Positions 28,720-38,592 are shown, numbered from the stretch's first letter. The stretch is 64,000 bases of DNA from Loigolactobacillus binensis (GCF_005405165.1 NZ_BJDN01000001.1:124001-188000); one strand, 5' to 3'. Notes: generated by a model from the letters alone, not told the origin. Program-made: numbers and translations.

Positions 28720-30702
28720 CTAATCAGCAGACAACGCATCGATTGGGTTCAGCCGGGATGCTTTGCGGGCTGGTAGTAAAGCGGCAATGAAGGAAATTGC
28801 GATCGCCGCGACAACAGTAAAGATAATATTACCTGGCGTGATCTGTACCATATTGAATTTCACAATGCTATACAGCACGTGATTCAGACCGAGGCTGGCG
28901 GCGTAAGCTAGAACTAAGGCTAATGCGGCCGAGAATAAACCGATCAAAACCGATTCAGCAGTGAATAACCGCCGAATATCTTTTTTCCGTTCGCCTAAGG
29001 CCCGCAGAATCCCGATTTCTTTCGTTCGTTCAGACACTGACATGTACATGGTCACAATGATCATCAGAGCAGAAACGACTAGTGAAATACCGGCAATGGC
29101 TGCAAGTACGATCGACGCAATGCTGACGTATTGATTGACGGTGTCCAGCATATCGCCTACAGTAATGGCGCCAAAGGTGTATTTGCCGTTATCCTTAATA
29201 CTAGTGATCTTTTTAGCTACTGATTTCACGTTTTTCGAATTATTAACGTTGACGGAGACAAAGTTAGCTTGAGTGTCGGCTTTGGCGTTGCTGAGTAAGT
29301 GCCGCATGGTACTGTAATTAGTGCCAGTGATTGCCCCAGTTTGCCCACCATTAGTGAAGCCAACAACCGTTAACTCAGCGGTAACTTGTACCGGATGATT
29401 GTTTTTGTCGATCCAAGGAAGGGTCAGCTTAACTTTTTTACCTAATAGCTGTTTATATTTTTTAGTGCTGGTCAGTGTGGCTGCCTGGGCTTTATCCAGT
29501 ACGATTTGGTTCGCCTTTGGGGCATGGCCGGTTTTTACCGTATCACTGGCGTAGGCCTTGGTCCAAGTCTGGAAACCAGAACCATTGGCATTCTTACTGT
29601 TATAAGATAATGTGTAGGTGCTCAACTGGTAACCAGGTTCCACCTTATCCACATGTTTTAAATTTTGTAAATGGTTAACTTCTTTGTCGGTGAGTAATAA
29701 TTTACTTGGGTCATTGGCAAATTGGCTCATTGATTGTTCAAATTTGGCGGTACTCATTTTTTTACCCGCCGGATTCTTCATGACGGTGATCGAATTTGGG
29801 TTGATCATCGAGTTGATCTGGTCCTGGATGAAGGCGTTGACCCCGTTACCGATGCCACTGAAAAGCAGAACCGCAAATAGGCCGATCGCTGTGCCTAACA
29901 TGATCAATGAATTGCGCCAGAAGTTATAGGATAAGTGTTGGAAGGCATTTTTGTAGCTGGCCCCAGCCGATAAAACTTTTGGTTTAACGTTAGGTTGTTC
30001 AACGGTGGTTTTATAAGCTGGTTTCAAACGTGTATCGTCTTCAATTTTGCCGTCCGCTAAACGCACGATCCGAGTACCGTAGTTAGCCACATCTTGGGAG
30101 TGGGTCACGGTGATGACTAGTTTGCCTTCGGCCGCGATTTTTTCTAAGATTTCTAAAACTTCGGCGGTGTTTTTTGAATCCAACGCACCGGTTGGTTCAT
30201 CGGCAATGATCACCCGCGGATTACTGGCTAAAGCACGGGCGATCGCGACCCGTTGTTTCTGCCCACCAGAAAGCTGGTTAGGGTGTTTTTTCAATTGGTC
30301 GCCTAAGCCGACTTGTTTCAATAATTCAATTGCGCGGTCTTTTTTCTCCCGATTGTTTAGATTGGTCATATTTAATGAAACCAACACATTGTCAACAATA
30401 TTTAAATGGCTGATCAGGTTGTAGGACTGATAAATGTAACCGATCGTACCACGACGATAATCATCTAATTGTTTTTCTTTTTTATGGTCCAACAATTGGC
30501 CGTCAGCGCGAACCTCACCTTCAAAGTTACGATCGAGCCCCCCGATAATGTTCATTAACGTTGATTTACCACCACCGGATTCGCCTAGGATCGAAACAAA
30601 TTCGCCAAGCTCAAAGTCCAGATCAATTCCGTTTAAAACGGGAAACTCTTCTTTGCCTAAAAAATAGGATTTATGGATGTTGTGTAGTTCTAAGAATGCC
30701 AT
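28720..30702 (-). CDS. MacB-like ABC transporter, fused ATPase and FtsX permease
   Basis: A protein of 660 residues. N-terminal ATPase: Walker [10 protein letters not shown] (residues 40-48), signature [16 protein letters not shown], Walker [13 protein letters not shown]. One membrane helix (about 265-290) follows, a large extracytoplasmic domain (about 290-520), and three helices with the FtsX motif [17 protein letters not shown] and a final [16 protein letters not shown]. This MacB topology handles export or mechanotransmission of peptides or lipophilic compounds; in Firmicutes relatives confer peptide-antibiotic resistance. No two-component system is adjacent. GAGGAGG precedes the ATG. Confidence 0.9.
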   Translation of the reverse strand: MAFLELHNIHKSYFLGKEEFPVLNGIDLDFELGEFVSILGESGGGKSTLMNIIGGLDRNFEGEVRADGQLLDHKKEKQLDDYRRGTIGYIYQSYNLISHLNIVDNVLVSLNMTNLNNREKKDRAIELLKQVGLGDQLKKHPNQLSGGQKQRVAIARALASNPRVIIADEPTGALDSKNTAEVLEILEKIAAEGKLVITVTHSQDVANYGTRIVRLADGKIEDDTRLKPAYKTTVEQPNVKPKVLSAGASYKNAFQHLSYNFWRNSLIMLGTAIGLFAVLLFSGIGNGVNAFIQDQINSMINPNSITVMKNPAGKKMSTAKFEQSMSQFANDPSKLLLTDKEVNHLQNLKHVDKVEPGYQLSTYTLSYNSKNANGSGFQTWTKAYASDTVKTGHAPKANQIVLDKAQAATLTSTKKYKQLLGKKVKLTLPWIDKNNHPVQVTAELTVVGFTNGGQTGAITGTNYSTMRHLLSNAKADTQANFVSVNVNNSKNVKSVAKKITSIKDNGKYTFGAITVGDMLDTVNQYVSIASIVLAAIAGISLVVSALMIIVTMYMSVSERTKEIGILRALGERKKDIRRLFTAESVLIGLFSAALALVLAYAASLGLNHVLYSIVKFNMVQITPGNIIFTVVAAIAISFIAALLPARKASRLNPIDALSAD

Positions 30703-30734
30703 GTTGGCACCTCCTCTTTTTTATGTACCGGGAT

Positions 30735-30763
30735 ACTATACAGAAGCGCCACCATGGTGTCAA
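30735..30763 (-). promoter_or_regulatory. Promoter of the MacB-like gene
   Basis: On the minus strand TTGACA, 17 bases, TATAGT, a near-consensus sigma-A promoter 33 bases before the start codon. Upstream, 30764-31053 contains no gene or repeat that I can recognise. Confidence 0.75.
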
Positions 30764-31053
30764 TCACGTGTGCACTTTTTACTGAAGTAACGTTTGGTGC
30801 TAAACGCTGCCTTTTTTATCCAACCGATCTAAAACTGCTGCTAGACAAACGAAAATCCAAACGGTGCGGTAGCGTTATGTAGGATCAAGTCACAAGCCAG
30901 CTCACTAACTCAATGCTCAAATTTTCGATCCTTGTAAAATATAAACTGTTTGTCAATGAATTGTATCCGGCTAAGGTGGGGACAATAACCCGACTTTAGG
31001 CGGATTGCATTATCGTGATTAATACGAATGAAAGGATGGACTGCCCGTAAAAT

Positions 31054-31092
31054 AAAAATGGTGGGCACCAAATTTCGGTGCCCGCCATTTTT
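31054..31092 (-). terminator. Terminator after DUF2187-like gene
   Basis: AAAAATGG-GGGCACC pairs with GGTGCCC-CCATTTTT around AAATTTC. It is symmetric, and directly follows the stop of the minus-strand gene. Confidence 0.85.
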
Positions 31093-31094
31093 AC

Positions 31095-31340
31095 TTATTC
31101 TTTATCTTTTTTTAAATGCCGGTAACTGACAACGTAGCGACCATTAATTTCTTCCATGATCTTTTGCGTGATCTTGCCACCAACTTCCAATTTGACTAAC
31201 GCACTATTAACATATTTCTTAGCAATAACGCCAGTGCAATCAGGAATGCCTTGTTCCTTAGTCACATTAACTTGATCGCCGGTGACAAAGCGTTTACTTT
31301 GTTCGTTCTCTACTGGAACGGTACTATTAGGTTGTGCCAC
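31095..31340 (-). CDS. DUF2187-like small protein
   Basis: A protein of 81 residues. The core FVTGDQVNVTKEQGIPDCTGVIAKKYVNSALVKLEV, with GRYVVSYRHLKK at the end, fits the short KOW-like DUF2187 (YkvS) family of Firmicutes. No function is known. GTG 31340 follows GAAGGAT; an in-frame ATG at 31367 gives nine extra residues but lies before that ribosome site. TATAAT on the minus strand (31385-31390) supports an own promoter. The gene stands alone. Confidence 0.72.
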   Translation of the reverse strand: MAQPNSTVPVENEQSKRFVTGDQVNVTKEQGIPDCTGVIAKKYVNSALVKLEVGGKITQKIMEEINGRYVVSYRHLKKDKE

Positions 31341-31390
31341 GTTAATCCTTCTTTCATTAATTGACACTATTTCTCATTAAATCAATTATA

Positions 31391-31588
31391 ACACTTTTTA
31401 GGTTTGCTAGGCGTAGTGTAAGCTTAACCGACCAGATGGCTGTATTTGTGCAAGCGAAAGGAAGTATAAATTTAAACTGGCAGTGTGATTAACTAAATAA
31501 ATAACCATCGTGATCTAAAAACGCTAACTGCTCGTTGCTAAAGGCCAAGACCACTGCGGCAGTTAACTAAGGTCATGGTAGTTACTGC
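31391..31588. other. Intergenic stretch with no recognised feature
   Basis: No open frame, repeat or structured element could be supported between the promoter of the DUF2187-like gene and that of the SDR gene. Confidence 0.5.
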
Positions 31589-31616
31589 TTGACTTCATTG
31601 ATAAATCCGCTATATT
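31589..31616 (+). promoter_or_regulatory. Promoter of SDR gene
   Basis: TTGACT (31589-31594), 16 bases, TATATT (31611-31616). Confidence 0.6.
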
Positions 31617-31726
31617 CGAAGTAGTGAGAACGCTTTTAGATCGGCGTGTGGCTGCCGATCTAAAATACTAAAGGACTAACCAATAATAGCGCTAATATTT
31701 TGACATTGAAGGGAATCGGTGAGGAT

Positions 31727-32641
31727 ATGCGATCTTTTACACAGCAAGTGGTTTTATTGACAGGTGCTTCATCTGGGATTGGCGAAGCAACGGCGATTCG
31801 GTTACGGCAGCGCGGTTTTATTGTTTATGCTGCTGCCCGGCGCGTCGAGCGCATGCAGCACTTGGCGGGGTTAGGGATCCATCCTTTGGCCTTAGATGTG
31901 ACGGATGAGGCTTCAATGCAAAATGCAGTCGCTCAAATTATGGCGCAAGAGCAACGGCTCGATATTTTGATCAATAATGCTGGTTTTGGCGAATACGGCG
32001 CAGTGGAAGATGTTCCCTTAACGGCTGGGCGGCAACAATTTGAGGTCAATGTGTTTGGGGCGATGCGTTTGATCCAGTTGGTGTTACCGATCATGCGGCG
32101 GCAACATTTTGGTCGGATCATCAATACCAGTTCCATCGGCGGGAAAATTTATCAACCGTTGTCGGCCTGGTATATGGGCACTAAGCACGCGCTGGAAGGA
32201 ATGAGCGATTCGCTACGAATGGAGGTCCAGCCTTTTGGGATTGCGGTGGTTCTGATCGAGCCTGGTGCTACGCAAAGTGAGTGGGCCGGTATTGCTAAGG
32301 ATAAGTTAACTAAGATCTCCGGGCATGGTGCTTATGCCAAGGCGGTACGCGATATGGCAGCACAACTTAGCTTATTTGCTAAAATGGGCTCCAAAGCAAC
32401 GGTGATCGCGGCTTTAATGGAACAGGCCGCAACTGCGTCACGGCCACGAACGCGCTACGTTGGCGGTTTTGGCGGGCGTGCCTCAGTTATTGGGCGGCAG
32501 TTGTTGTCCGATCGGCAATTTGATAAGGTCATGACGGCCACCTTAGGGTTAAGTTACCAAATCTATCGGCATCAGCAAAAAAAGCATACGATTAAAAAAA
32601 TAAAGATCTCTGGGGATAAAGTCAAAGTGAAGTATCGCTAA
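31727..32641 (+). CDS. Short-chain dehydrogenase/reductase, long variant
   Basis: A protein of 304 residues. NAD(P)-binding TGASSGIGEATA near residue 12, DINNAGFG-like LINNAGFGEYGAVED, catalytic Ser in NTSSIGG, and YMGTKHALEGM with the YxxxK pair. The C-terminal extension beyond a typical SDR (about 50 residues) is basic, ending KIKISGDKVKVKYR. The family acts on alcohols, ketones or sugars; the substrate is unknown. ATG 31727 is the first ATG and GAGG is very close; upstream TTG 31700 is possible. It is followed 80 bases later by the alpha/beta hydrolase. Confidence 0.85.
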   Translation: MRSFTQQVVLLTGASSGIGEATAIRLRQRGFIVYAAARRVERMQHLAGLGIHPLALDVTDEASMQNAVAQIMAQEQRLDILINNAGFGEYGAVEDVPLTAGRQQFEVNVFGAMRLIQLVLPIMRRQHFGRIINTSSIGGKIYQPLSAWYMGTKHALEGMSDSLRMEVQPFGIAVVLIEPGATQSEWAGIAKDKLTKISGHGAYAKAVRDMAAQLSLFAKMGSKATVIAALMEQAATASRPRTRYVGGFGGRASVIGRQLLSDRQFDKVMTATLGLSYQIYRHQQKKHTIKKIKISGDKVKVKYR

Positions 32642-32721
32642 CCTTTAGCGCAGAGGAAGGACGTCAGTCTAAGACGCCTAGCTTTAAACCAGTTGTTGAT
32701 CCTCAATTAGGAGGCGATCAC

Positions 32722-33660
32722 ATGAAAAAATCAACGCAGCGGTTATTAACCGCTACTTTAGTAGGCAGCGCCGGCTTTTTGCTTGGCGGTTATATCACTT
32801 TTCAAGGTTCAACGATGAATTATCATAAGGCCAGCCGTAAACAGCGCGATATTGACTTTGATGATCGCGATCCCTGGGTATTAGAAAAACAATGGTATCA
32901 GGCCCAAAAACGTGAAGCCCGCCAAATTATTACGGCGGACGGTTTAACGCTACAGGCAGTTTTATTGCGGCAAGCGCAGGCCACAACAAAGGTTGCGATT
33001 TTAGCGCATGGTTACCACCATTCGTTGGAACAAATGGCGCCTTACGCTAAGTTATTTTTCGATCTTGGTTATAATGTTTTAGTGCCAGATGCACGGGGCC
33101 ATGGCGATAGTGAGGGGCATACCATTGGTTTTGGGTGGCTAGATCGGCGCGACTATGTTCAGTGGGCTCAATTGATGACGCGGGAATTTGGTAGTCAGGC
33201 AACGCTACTATTATTTGGTATCAGCATGGGTGCCGCGACAGTCATGGCCGCCAGTGGGGAGGCTGATCTACCAGTAACCGTTAAAGCTGTGATCGAAGAT
33301 AGTGGCTTTAGTTCGGTGGCTAAAGAAGTCAGTTATCGTTTGCGCACCCATTATAAAATACCCCAGTACCCATTTTTTCCGCTAATGGCGTTATTTGCTA
33401 AGGGGCAAGCTGGTTATTCGTATTATCAGGGTAATATTTTGAAGCAGTTAGCCCGCAGTCACACACCGACCTTATTTATTCATGGTGGTGAAGATGGCTA
33501 TGTGCCGCCACGGGCTTTTCATGTACTTTACAAAACCGCACCGATGCGAAAAATGGCTTATTTTGTGCCGCAAGCGGACCATATTGAGGCCTATCAAGTC
33601 AATCGTGCCCGCTATGAGGCGGTACTTCGGCAATTTTTGACCCGGTTGAATTTACTGTAA
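32722..33660 (+). CDS. Alpha/beta hydrolase, membrane-anchored
   Basis: A protein of 312 residues. The N-terminal hydrophobic segment (LLTATLVGSAGFLLGGYITF) looks like an uncleaved anchor or signal. The hydrolase domain has VAILAHGYHHS (oxyanion loop), VLVPDARGHGDSEGH, nucleophile Ser in FGISMGAATV (about residue 173), Asp in HGGEDGYVPP and His in QADHIEAY. It resembles YfkD/BAAT-like lactobacillar hydrolases of unknown substrate. GGAGGCGATC precedes the ATG. The C-S lyase gene begins 17 bases later, so an operon is likely. Confidence 0.88.
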   Translation: MKKSTQRLLTATLVGSAGFLLGGYITFQGSTMNYHKASRKQRDIDFDDRDPWVLEKQWYQAQKREARQIITADGLTLQAVLLRQAQATTKVAILAHGYHHSLEQMAPYAKLFFDLGYNVLVPDARGHGDSEGHTIGFGWLDRRDYVQWAQLMTREFGSQATLLLFGISMGAATVMAASGEADLPVTVKAVIEDSGFSSVAKEVSYRLRTHYKIPQYPFFPLMALFAKGQAGYSYYQGNILKQLARSHTPTLFIHGGEDGYVPPRAFHVLYKTAPMRKMAYFVPQADHIEAYQVNRARYEAVLRQFLTRLNLL

Positions 33661-33677
33661 TGTAAGGGAGTTATGAA

Positions 33678-34826
33678 ATGGATTTTGATACAATAATCGA
33701 TCGGACTAACACTGGCAGTTATAAATGGTTATTAGCGGATCAGCCGGCCCATAAAGCGGTCACGGCGATGACTGTGGCGGATATGGATTTTGCGACCCCT
33801 AGTTTTATTCGCGATAATTTAATGCCCCGCTCACCAATTCTGGGCTATACAGCGACTCCAGCCAGTTATTTTACGGCGATCATTAACTGGCAGGCGCAAC
33901 ATCATCAGGTAACGTTGACCCCGGAACAAATCATTCCCCTGACTGGCGTTTTACCAGGAGTTTCTTTTGCGTTACGCACACTGACCCAGCCAAATGACCA
34001 TGTTTTGATTTTTGATCCAGTTTACGCCCCATTTGCAAGCGCGATCCGTAACGCTGGCCGCCAAGTCCTGAATTATGAATTAACGATCGACGAGCAAAAT
34101 CAATATTGTATTGACTTTGCCCAAGTTGAGCATCTATTGGCCACACAACGCGTACCAGTCATGATTTTATGCAATCCGCAGAATCCTAGTGGCCATTTAT
34201 GGTCCAAAGCCGATCTGACTAAATTGGTGGCTTTAGCCAAGCAATACAATACTTTTATTATCGCCGATGAAATTCATCAAGACTTAGTTTATCAACCAGC
34301 TGACTTCACATCGCTATTTGAAATCCCGGGAACTGCTAGTGTAGGTTTAGTGATCACTGCGGCCACTAAAACCTTCAACATGCCTGGGGTTAAAAATGCT
34401 TATTTGTTGGTTAAGGATGGCTACTTAGCTCATCAGATCAATGCATTGATCACCGCTGAATTTGGTGCGGAAATTAACATATTTGGGATCAACGCGACAA
34501 CCGCAGCGCTGACCAAAGGCGAACGGTGGCAGGCAGAACTGTTGGCTTATTTACAAGAAAATCGGGATACCGCGTACCGTTTATTTGCGGACAGTTCAAT
34601 CAAGGCAATGTTGCCCCAAGCTACTTATTTGATGTGGCTTGATTTCAGCCAAACTGGTTTAAGCGACGATGTGATTGAACAGCGACTGATCAATGACGCT
34701 CAAGTTCAGCTCAATCGCGGGTCGCAATATGGTGCCAATGGTGTCCACTGGTTCCGCTTGAATTTTGCCACGCCTAAATCGCAGTTGGTGGCCGCAGTTC
34801 AACGGATCATTGCAACCTTTGGGTGA
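33678..34826 (+). CDS. PatB/MalY-type aminotransferase (C-S lyase)
   Basis: A protein of 382 residues in the PLP-dependent fold type I group. Landmarks: VADMDFATPSFI near the start (MalY/PatB signature), LTGVLPGVSFALRTL, NPQNPSGHLW, IIADEIHQDLVY and the PLP Lys in TAATKTFNMPG. Family members cleave cystathionine or other cysteine S-conjugates to thiol, pyruvate and ammonia. TAAGGGAG precedes the ATG. It is probably cotranscribed with the upstream hydrolase. Confidence 0.9.
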   Translation: MDFDTIIDRTNTGSYKWLLADQPAHKAVTAMTVADMDFATPSFIRDNLMPRSPILGYTATPASYFTAIINWQAQHHQVTLTPEQIIPLTGVLPGVSFALRTLTQPNDHVLIFDPVYAPFASAIRNAGRQVLNYELTIDEQNQYCIDFAQVEHLLATQRVPVMILCNPQNPSGHLWSKADLTKLVALAKQYNTFIIADEIHQDLVYQPADFTSLFEIPGTASVGLVITAATKTFNMPGVKNAYLLVKDGYLAHQINALITAEFGAEINIFGINATTAALTKGERWQAELLAYLQENRDTAYRLFADSSIKAMLPQATYLMWLDFSQTGLSDDVIEQRLINDAQVQLNRGSQYGANGVHWFRLNFATPKSQLVAAVQRIIATFG

Positions 34827-35008
34827 ACAAAGTACGGCAGCATTGCTTGCAAGCAATTGATTTGATGTTGGGTTTAGTGGTGGTTAAAAAAAACGGTAAC
34901 CGCCTGATGAAAAATATTTGTTATAATACAAATGATTACTTTTGTGGAAGTTTAGCGGGACTGATTGCGACTTTTACAAGCAATATTTGATAAATGAGGT
35001 AGCGTATT

Positions 35009-35656
35009 TTGAAAGTAAAGAAGATAGGGCGCGGGTTGCTGGTATTAGTGCCGTTGTTGGCGGTGGTGATCGCTAGTTTATTATTTGTGGGCTGGCATAC
35101 GGTTCCCAGTGGCACTTCGGCGCCTGTGGCTTTGGAAAATGGGTGGGATAAGCTGACCAAACAACAGCCGGTGGCCTTTCAGTTACAGGTTGCTGCTAAA
35201 GCGCAGCGGCCGGTGCTGCCAACTGGCTGTGAGATCACCGATGTGGCCATGCTGCTGGCTTTTCGGGGCAAACCGCAGTCGTTAACTAAGATTGCTAACG
35301 AAATTCCGTATACTGATGATCCGGAAACTGGGTTTTGGGGCAATCCGTTTACGGATACCGGTTATACGATGTATCCACCAGCGTGGCGTAGTTATTTTGA
35401 AAAACATTTAGGCAGTTTTACTGACCTTTCTAAAAAGCCAGTCAGTACTTTTCGGACTGAATTAGCGCAGGGTAAACCGATCGTAGCTTGGGTCAAAATG
35501 CACGGCTTCCCGGCCCACGCGATTTTATTGACCGGCTATGCGCAGGATAACTTTGTTTATAATGATCCTTGGACTGGTAAAAGCGATCGCCGTATCAGTG
35601 GCCAGCAATTGTGGCAAAGAATGGCCTCGCAACATTATCGGGCAATGACTTATTAA
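35009..35656 (+). CDS. C39-like cysteine peptidase, secreted or anchored
   Basis: A protein of 215 residues. TTG 35009 lies 8 bases after GAGGT. An N-terminal hydrophobic helix (LLVLVPLLAVVIASLLFVGW) acts as signal or anchor. The papain-like C39_2 domain shows the Cys in LPTGCEITDVAMLLAF (Cys74), His in HGFPAHAILLTGY and Asn/Asp in FVYNDPWTGKSD. Such proteins are exported peptidase-like proteins; the C39 name comes from bacteriocin-processing peptidases, but there is no bacteriocin locus here. TATAAT at 34922-34927 may be its promoter. Confidence 0.85.
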   Translation: MKVKKIGRGLLVLVPLLAVVIASLLFVGWHTVPSGTSAPVALENGWDKLTKQQPVAFQLQVAAKAQRPVLPTGCEITDVAMLLAFRGKPQSLTKIANEIPYTDDPETGFWGNPFTDTGYTMYPPAWRSYFEKHLGSFTDLSKKPVSTFRTELAQGKPIVAWVKMHGFPAHAILLTGYAQDNFVYNDPWTGKSDRRISGQQLWQRMASQHYRAMTY

Positions 35657-35776
35657 TAAACTGCTGATCACCAGTTGTTTTCCGGCTGTTTTTAATAACG
35701 CGGCTAAGCTAGCGGATGGGGATAAAACTGACCTGCCTTTAGTTGCGCGCATGATGCTAAAAGTCGTTAACTATAA

Positions 35777-35812
35777 CTAGTCCAATAACCGTATTCTGGT
35801 TATTGGACTAGT
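35777..35812. terminator. Perfect 15-bp inverted repeat, terminator-like
   Basis: CTAGTCCAATAACC pairs perfectly with GGTTATTGGACTAG around GTATTCT. A weak T-run (TTT) follows. It is probably a terminator of the C39 gene; it lies in the 340-base gap before thrE, where nothing else was recognised. Confidence 0.6.
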
Positions 35813-35997
35813 TTGCGTTAGGCAGAAAACTGACTTTTGCGCGATACTTTCTGCTTTATTAAGCGCATGAACTGAATCATGGCGAGTTTGCAGCGAGGCA
35901 AGCAAATTGAATGCCGTTTGCATTTAATAAAGTAAAAATTTGGCGTTGTCAGAGGTTACTTTTGCCGATATACTAGATGCAACTGGGGGTGGCGCAG

Positions 35998-36744
35998 GTG
36001 GCTGAGCAGAATGAAATCTTAGATACTTGTTTGATGGCGGGACGGATCATGATCGAAAGTGGTTCAGAAATGTATCGTGTGGAAGATACGATGCAGCGAA
36101 TCGCTCATAATGCTGGTGCCAGCGCCAGCAGCATTTTTTCAACACCGACAGGCTTATTTATGGCGTTACCGGACCAAGATGTTGTGCAGATCCAACCAGT
36201 GACTACACGGACGATTAATCTGGAAAAAGTGGACCGGGTCAACGCGTTATCGCGGCAATTCGCTGATCACAAGGTGACCTTAACTCAGTTGCATTCACGG
36301 TTACGATCGTTGGATCGAGATGTACCGTTTTTTCCGTTATGGTTACAGATCATTGCGGCGGCTGTAGTTAGCTGCACATTAATGATCATCTATGGGGGTG
36401 TTTGGGCGGATTTTATTCCCAGTGCTTTAGTCGGTGCCGTGGGCTACGCGGTTTTTTACTTTATTCGTGAGCGGTTAACGGTAAGTTTTCTCAGTGAATT
36501 TATGGCGGCGTTCACGATTGGGTTATTAGCCTGGCTATTAGTGCATTGGCATTTAGGCCAAAGTTTGGATATGATCATTATTGGTGCCGTTATGCCGTTG
36601 GTGCCGGGGGTGGCGATCACTAATGCTGTGCGTGATATGCTGGCGGGACATATTTTATCCGGTATTGCCCGTGGCATGGAAGCTTTATTCAGTGTCAGCG
36701 CTATTGGTATCGGTATTGCGCTGATTTTTCGGTTCTTCTCTTAA
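35998..36744 (+). CDS. Threonine/serine exporter family, large subunit (ThrE N-part)
   Basis: A protein of 248 residues. The cytosolic N-terminal segment CLMAGRIMIESGSEMYRVEDTM is the signature of the ThrE (DUF1212) domain, with TPTGLFMA further on. Four or five helices follow, including MPLVPGVAITNAVRDMLAG. The family exports threonine and serine or, in some bacteria, other small acids. GTG 35998 has GGGGGTGG at good spacing; ATG 35977 lacks a site. The C-part is the next gene, 27 bases downstream, the usual split arrangement in Firmicutes. Confidence 0.88.
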   Translation: MAEQNEILDTCLMAGRIMIESGSEMYRVEDTMQRIAHNAGASASSIFSTPTGLFMALPDQDVVQIQPVTTRTINLEKVDRVNALSRQFADHKVTLTQLHSRLRSLDRDVPFFPLWLQIIAAAVVSCTLMIIYGGVWADFIPSALVGAVGYAVFYFIRERLTVSFLSEFMAAFTIGLLAWLLVHWHLGQSLDMIIIGAVMPLVPGVAITNAVRDMLAGHILSGIARGMEALFSVSAIGIGIALIFRFFS

Positions 36745-36771
36745 GCAGGCTTGTAAACTGGAGGTGGCAAA

Positions 36772-37215
36772 ATGTGGGGCCAAATTATGTTACAGGCAGT
36801 GTTTAGCTATTTAGCGACGGTGGCCTTTGGGATTTGTACCAACGTGCCACACCGGGCATTAAATGCTTGTGGCTTAACGGGGGTTGCCGGTTGGTTGGTT
36901 TATTGGGGACTGGTGCAATTTAAATTAGGTCACATGTTACCTAATTTAGTGGGTGCTTTCGTGATCGCTATGGTCAGTTTATTCTTTGCCCGGCGGAATA
37001 AAATTCCGGTGATCATTTTTAATATTCCTGGTTTGGTGCCGCTGGTACCAGGTGGGATCGCTTACCGGGCAGTGCGCTCCTTTGTATTAGGTGATTATAC
37101 GCAGGGGATCGGTTTTGCCGTGCAGGTCTTAATGATCGCAGGTGCGATTGCGGTGGGATTTATGCTGGCCCAATTGGTTGGCTCACCAAGCCAATTATTG
37201 AAGCGCAAAGACTGA
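36772..37215 (+). CDS. Threonine/serine exporter family, small subunit (ThrE C-part, DUF3815)
   Basis: A protein of 147 residues with about four helices. FGICTNVPHRALNACGLTG and the late FNIPGLVPLVPGGIAYRAVRS match DUF3815, the C-terminal half of ThrE. The PLVPG motif repeats that of the N-part. GGAGGTGG precedes ATG 36772. It should form one transporter with the upstream subunit. Bases 37216-37334 contain no clear terminator. Confidence 0.88.
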   Translation: MWGQIMLQAVFSYLATVAFGICTNVPHRALNACGLTGVAGWLVYWGLVQFKLGHMLPNLVGAFVIAMVSLFFARRNKIPVIIFNIPGLVPLVPGGIAYRAVRSFVLGDYTQGIGFAVQVLMIAGAIAVGFMLAQLVGSPSQLLKRKD

Positions 37216-37334
37216 CTGTTACCGTTGCCATCAAAATTTTACTTAATTGTAATAGTATTTTCGTGAAAATGATGATATAACAGTCGTAAGTTGAATTTTG
37301 GCTTAAAATCTTTTTGGGAAAGTAGGCAGTGATC

Positions 37335-37553
37335 ATGTTTTTTAACAAACCGATGGATTATTGGGTAACTGGTATTTACACTGTGGCGAATATGCGCAAA
37401 ACCGAACACTGCATCATGCATAACGCCACAAAACGGGAGGCCAAGCAACAGATGCTGAATTATTTGACTAACAAATTAAGTCAATATGACGGTTCTTATG
37501 CAGATATTGTGGCCATCAACGTGACCAAACCGACAGCGGCTAAAATTAATTAA
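37335..37553 (+). CDS. Small hypothetical protein
   Basis: A protein of 72 residues, not recognised. It reads MFFNKPMDYWVTGIYTVANM followed by a polar, Lys/Asn/Gln-rich part (TKREAKQQMLNYLTNKLSQ) predicted helical. There is no signal peptide or membrane helix. The ribosome site is weak (GGCAG). TATAAC near 37276 could be a -10. A good terminator follows at 37612, which supports a real transcription unit. The amino acid composition looks coding, but confidence is limited. Confidence 0.5.
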   Translation: MFFNKPMDYWVTGIYTVANMRKTEHCIMHNATKREAKQQMLNYLTNKLSQYDGSYADIVAINVTKPTAAKIN

Positions 37554-37611
37554 TTCAAGTTAACAAAGCGTGCCTTATGGAACACGTTTTGACTAGTTGG
37601 GAAGTATAAAC

Positions 37612-37653
37612 AAAGGGTTGTGACATAAATGACATTGTCACAGCCCCTTTTTT
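37612..37653 (+). terminator. Intrinsic terminator
   Basis: AAAGGG-TTGTGACA pairs with TGTCACAG-CCCTTTTTT around ATAAATGACAT. Confidence 0.82.
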
Positions 37654-37763
37654 AATTCGGTGCGTGTTAGGTCATTTTAATTAATGGCTCAGGTTAACAA
37701 TTTGTTTAGGCGCAACGCCGGTTAAGCTGACGCAACAGTGATACTTGCCGCGCAAGCATCATT

Positions 37764-38522
37764 TCACCAGGCGACAGTGCCGGCGGTATTGGTAAAGGTG
37801 GCCGTAGTCAAATCAGTGGGATCGGTTGCCAATTCAACGGTGCGGGCAACGCCGGTGGTCAAGGGTTTAGCCCCCATTTGTTTGGCCAATTCTGGGGTAA
37901 CACCGCCGAATTCTGTGGCAACCATTCCGGGATCAATTGCGTTAACGGTGATCGGCAATTGTTTTTTGTGTAATTCCTTTGCTAACTGGACCGTATACAT
38001 GTTAGCCGCTGCTTTGGCCGACTGATAGCCAACAGCGCTGGCGTTGTAAACCGTTGAAGTTGGATTCAACGCCTCAGTTTTAGAGCCCATCATACTAGAA
38101 ATATTGATAATCTTGGCCTGCGGACTTTTTTGTAGAAGTGGCAACATTTTTTGTGTGACTGCGATCAGGCCGAAAAAATTTAAGGCGAAGTCGGCCTGTA
38201 GATTGGTTTGGCTAATATTGGACGGCATTTGCCTGTGATCAAAAACTGCCCCGGCGTTGTTGATCAGAATGGTCAGGTAACCGTATTTAGCGGTAATTTT
38301 TTGTGCAGCTTGGTCAATTGATTCCGGATCAGTGACATCTAGTTGAACTAAGTCAGCCTGAAGACCGTTCTGGGCGAGCTTGGCAATCGCTGCCTGACCA
38401 TTGGCAAGGTTACGTGCACCTAAAATGACTTGTTGGCCCTTTTGACTGAGCTCTTTGACGATTTCTAGGCCCATACCGCGATTGGCACCAGTAACCAGCG
38501 TTAATGTTTTAGTTGAATTCAT
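37764..38522 (-). CDS. Short-chain dehydrogenase/reductase
   Basis: A protein of 252 residues. VTGANRGMGLEIVKEL (NAD(P) loop), LINNAGAVFDH, Ser in INISSMMG, YQSAKAAANMYT with the YxxxK pair, and DPGMVATEFGG. It is close in pattern to carbonyl-reductase-like SDRs. AAAGGATGG precedes the ATG. It is divergent from a MerR regulator, and the shared gap carries a MerR-type promoter facing this gene, so it is probably the regulator's target. Confidence 0.9.
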   Translation of the reverse strand: MNSTKTLTLVTGANRGMGLEIVKELSQKGQQVILGARNLANGQAAIAKLAQNGLQADLVQLDVTDPESIDQAAQKITAKYGYLTILINNAGAVFDHRQMPSNISQTNLQADFALNFFGLIAVTQKMLPLLQKSPQAKIINISSMMGSKTEALNPTSTVYNASAVGYQSAKAAANMYTVQLAKELHKKQLPITVNAIDPGMVATEFGGVTPELAKQMGAKPLTTGVARTVELATDPTDLTTATFTNTAGTVAW

Positions 38523-38592
38523 AATTGTCCATCCTTTCGTTGTTGCAAAAAATAGGTAGCCGTTGATCAGCTATCTTTTATCCTTAATTGCT

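Noticed and set aside
37565-37590. Partial fold-back element (GTGCCTTATGGAACACGTTTT)
   Set aside because: The short similarity to the right end of the element (GCCCTTTGGAACACGTTTT) is not supported by a left arm; it is kept only as a hint for a genome search.
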